A stretch of 64,000 nt of DNA from Paenalcaligenes hominis_A (lineage in GTDB: Bacteria > Pseudomonadota > Gammaproteobacteria > Burkholderiales > Burkholderiaceae_B). The first letter of the stretch is position 1. The number at the start of each line of letters is the position of its first letter. Both the position numbers and the translations under genes were made by a program. Shown here piece by piece: positions 62,284 to 64,000 of this stretch. The DNA is taken from the NCBI RefSeq assembly GCF_041359055.1, contig NZ_JBGJKZ010000003.1, forward strand, positions 62,001-126,000, given 5' to 3'. The notes beneath the pieces are model-generated. The model was given only the letters and a program-made list of their open reading frames with translations, ran no database searches and was not told where the DNA came from.

Positions 62284-62778
62284 TTAAGAGGATGCCGCAT
62301 TGAGGAGTGCTTTTTGTCGTTGTTCAATTTCCTGGCGCAGCTCGCGTCGCATTTGGGCTGCTTTATAGCGCCTTTTTTCATCTTCTGTTGCGGGGATTAG
62401 TGCAGGTACAGGCACAGGCTTTTTATCCTGATCATCGACTGCTACCATGGTAAAAAAACAGCTGTTAACGTGACGTACAATACGATTTCGAATGTCTTCA
62501 GCTATAACTTTTACGCCAATCTCCATAGAGGTTTTACCCGTGTAATTAACGCTGGCTAAAAAAGTGACAAGTTCGCCCACATGGATAGGCTGCTTAAATG
62601 TCACTTGGTCCACACTCAGTGTAACTACATAACGATTAGCATAGCGACTAGCACACGCATAGGCGACTTGATCTAATAATTTCAGAATGGTTCCCCCATG
62701 CACATTGCCCGAGAAATTGGCAGTATCGGGGGTCATCAGCACACTCATAGTCAGCTGGTGTGTAGGTAAATCAATCAA
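62284..62778 (-). CDS. Acyl-CoA thioesterase, hotdog fold (YciA-like)
   Basis: 164 residues. The best start is TTG at 62778 with AAGGAG 6 nt upstream; another TTG at 62802 lies before that site. The hotdog core has NFSGNVHGGTILKLLDQVAYACA, with the conserved HGG and Asp, and the second strand pattern of YciA/acyl-CoA thioesterases. A basic, Arg-rich C-terminal helix is present. It hydrolyses acyl-CoA to the free acid; chain-length preference is unknown. Confidence 0.85.
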   Translation of the reverse strand: MIDLPTHQLTMSVLMTPDTANFSGNVHGGTILKLLDQVAYACASRYANRYVVTLSVDQVTFKQPIHVGELVTFLASVNYTGKTSMEIGVKVIAEDIRNRIVRHVNSCFFTMVAVDDQDKKPVPVPALIPATEDEKRRYKAAQMRRELRQEIEQRQKALLNAASS

Positions 62779-62941
62779 CGTAAACTCCTTGAGCTTAAAC
62801 AAAAAAGAACGAGCTTACCATTGGTGGGTGTAGCGGAAAACATATAAGCCTGTGATGCTTTAAATAGAGCAGGTGCTTTTACTCGCTGCTCTGATGGGTT
62901 AGGCCGCAATAAACGTAATTAGTAACGCCTGCTGAAACATT

Positions 62942-62969
62942 TTTACAGGTATTAGCGGTACCTTATAGG
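62942..62969 (+). promoter_or_regulatory. Candidate promoter of the Ser/Tyr-rich protein operon
   Basis: TTTACA (62942-62947), 16-nt spacer, TATAGG (62964-62969). Predicted leader about 110 nt. The rest of the 310-nt gap from the thioesterase start to 63088 shows only a short hairpin (62866-62892) and a GGGC-TTA-GCCC repeat (62975-62985). Confidence 0.4.
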
Positions 62970-63088
62970 CTCTTGGGCTTAGCCCTTATTATGTGTTGTG
63001 GTTAATGGGCAGTGATGGCGTTTTTGTCTGAACCCTACCGTAAAAATACCCGACGCAGTAATGACTTAGCCATAGTTAAGGTTTCAAT

Positions 63089-63409
63089 ATGTCAAAAAAG
63101 CAAAAAAGTGAACTGAATGAGAAAAAGCAGCGCCGTCGCCGTTTGCTTTCTAGTATAGGAATAGGAATGCTAGGTGCTTATGTAGCCCCCACTTTTTTCA
63201 CAGTCGGCGAGGCTCAAGCACAATGGCGACGTCAGCGTAGCTACTCTCACCCCAGCTATTCACGTTATCGCCGCTCCTACTCCTACTCGTATTCGTATTC
63301 AGCACCCAGCTATCGAGCTCTGCAACGTCAGCGTAGTCGAATTCGTGACTATGCCGAAGATCCATTATTGATTATTGAGGATGCTATTACAGGCTCACGG
63401 AAACGATAG
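63089..63409 (+). CDS. Exported Ser/Tyr/Arg-rich small protein with Tat-like signal
   Basis: 106 residues. The N-terminus is Lys/Arg-rich with RRRR at 15-18, followed by LLSSIGIGMLGAYVAPTFF, a Tat-like signal with predicted cleavage after AQA (residue 44). The mature part is dominated by Ser-Tyr-Arg: alternating Ser-Tyr at 63-71 plus SYSHPSYSRYRR at 51-62, then an Arg-rich helix and an acidic patch (AEDPLLIIEDA). AAGGT lies 7 nt before the ATG. Its stop overlaps the GTG start of the HprK-like gene by one base, so they are expressed together. No known family recognised; possibly the kinase substrate. Confidence 0.75.
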   Translation: MSKKQKSELNEKKQRRRRLLSSIGIGMLGAYVAPTFFTVGEAQAQWRRQRSYSHPSYSRYRRSYSYSYSYSAPSYRALQRQRSRIRDYAEDPLLIIEDAITGSRKR

Positions 63410-64000
63410 TGACAGATTCGGTTGTTGATTTATGCCTGCCAGGGATCGGGCCGTGTGTACGTATCATCCATGCTCCAGAGGTAACGGCTGCTTTTAACGC
63501 TGCATTAGCTGGCTGTTCAGTTAGCTTTACGCCTCCTCATAACGAGGCACCGCCTTTTTATATTAAAAAAGACAAAGAAGGCTTATGGCAGGGAGAGTGG
63601 ACTAGCCGTGACGAGTTTTACATACCATCTGCGACCTCTGCAGTATGCAGCGTGGTGGGTGAGCTAATGGGGCGCTACTTGGCACAGCAACCAGAGATTT
63701 TGGGCTTACATTGTGCCGCAGTGGAAATAGCAGGTCGATTAATACTCTTTCCAGAGGATAGTCGGGCGGGTAAAAGCACCTTATCAGCGGCTTTTATGGC
63801 AGCTGGTTATAAAGTATTTGGTGACGATGTCTTGGGCTTAACCGCTCAGGGCGAAGGAATAGCTATGGGCGTGGCTCCACGCCTACGATTGCCTCTGCCA
63901 GCGACTTTTTCTGCTGAATTTCTTGATTATTTAAACGATTCACTGCGTCTTTCCGATGAGCGATATGGTTTTGTGCTCCCCTCAGAGTCGCGCTTAGCAC
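63409..64000 (+). CDS. HprK-like serine kinase, 3'-truncated by the window
   Basis: Open from GTG 63409 to the window end (197 codons, no stop). A variable N-terminal region is followed by LHCAAVEIAGRLILF, a P-loop reading PEDSRAGKST (115-124) and FGDDVLGL with Asp139-Asp140, the layout of HPr kinase/phosphorylase C-terminal domains and their relatives. True HprK has GxSGxGKS; here the first Gly positions are changed. No HPr or PTS genes are near. Relatives lie in RiPP and PqqD-type clusters, where some phosphorylate peptides. Likely partner: the upstream Ser/Tyr protein. Confidence 0.75.
   Translation, partial: MTDSVVDLCLPGIGPCVRIIHAPEVTAAFNAALAGCSVSFTPPHNEAPPFYIKKDKEGLWQGEWTSRDEFYIPSATSAVCSVVGELMGRYLAQQPEILGLHCAAVEIAGRLILFPEDSRAGKSTLSAAFMAAGYKVFGDDVLGLTAQGEGIAMGVAPRLRLPLPATFSAEFLDYLNDSLRLSDERYGFVLPSESRLA

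Overview
The window is ordinary chromosomal DNA of a low-to-moderate-GC betaproteobacterium, most likely family Alcaligenaceae (an Oligella/Paenalcaligenes/Bordetella relative). The blocks bamE-dapB / fur / nadK-recN / hrcA-hemH-grpE-dnaK-dnaJ and trxB / ftsK-lolA-rarA-serS follow the gene order I associate with that family, and the protein sequences look Bordetella-like. The genus is a guess. I see no phage, insertion sequence, CRISPR array or rRNA operon.

Layout. 1-2750: tail of an AhpD/CMD-type protein, an MFS transporter with a newly noticed 40-residue membrane protein directly behind it, a lysozyme-like lipoprotein and a membrane-anchored unknown. 2895-2970: tRNA-Gly(GCC). 3284-15143: housekeeping core (murB, dapB, bamE, fur, recN, nadK, hrcA, hemH, grpE, dnaK, dnaJ), with textbook sigma-32 promoters before grpE and dnaK. 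15379-24728: a nine-gene, same-strand operon with a flavin monooxygenase, a complete Dpp/Opp-type ABC importer, an acyl-CoA thioesterase/BAAT-type hydrolase and two CMD/AhpD-like proteins. A terminator-like hairpin sits 15 nt before its first start codon. 24799-29785 (minus): TRAP transporter, HMG-CoA-lyase-like enzyme and class III CoA-transferase, with a divergent LysR regulator. 30840-36073 (minus): DUF1841, MoxR ATPase, CoxE-like VWA protein and M16 peptidase. 36314-38577: icd and a heptosyltransferase-like gene. 38747-44763: acetyl-/succinyl-CoA transferase with a LysR, then RidA, another LysR, an isochorismatase-like hydrolase and an MFS transporter. 44865-46574: an unusual ATP-sulfurylase homologue. 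46711-52897: a CrbS/CrbR-like acetate-sensing pair beside actP-yjcH. 53247-54865: orphan XRE regulator, SMR exporter, Smr-domain protein. 54831-61684: trxB, ftsK, lolA, rarA, serS. 61744-64000: a small membrane protein, an acyl-CoA thioesterase, and at the edge a Tat-like-signal Ser/Tyr-rich small protein overlapping an HprK-like kinase gene.

Functionally the accessory genes point to import and CoA-dependent catabolism of small organic acids and amides: TRAP plus CoA-transferase plus lyase, acetate uptake under CrbSR, succinyl-CoA/acetate CoA-transferase, and the ABC/monooxygenase/hydrolase operon. The two least explained loci are the exported Ser/Tyr protein with its HprK-like kinase (63089-64000, cut by the window) and the monooxygenase-ABC-BAAT-CMD operon. 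All family assignments are from reading the sequence; no searches were run.
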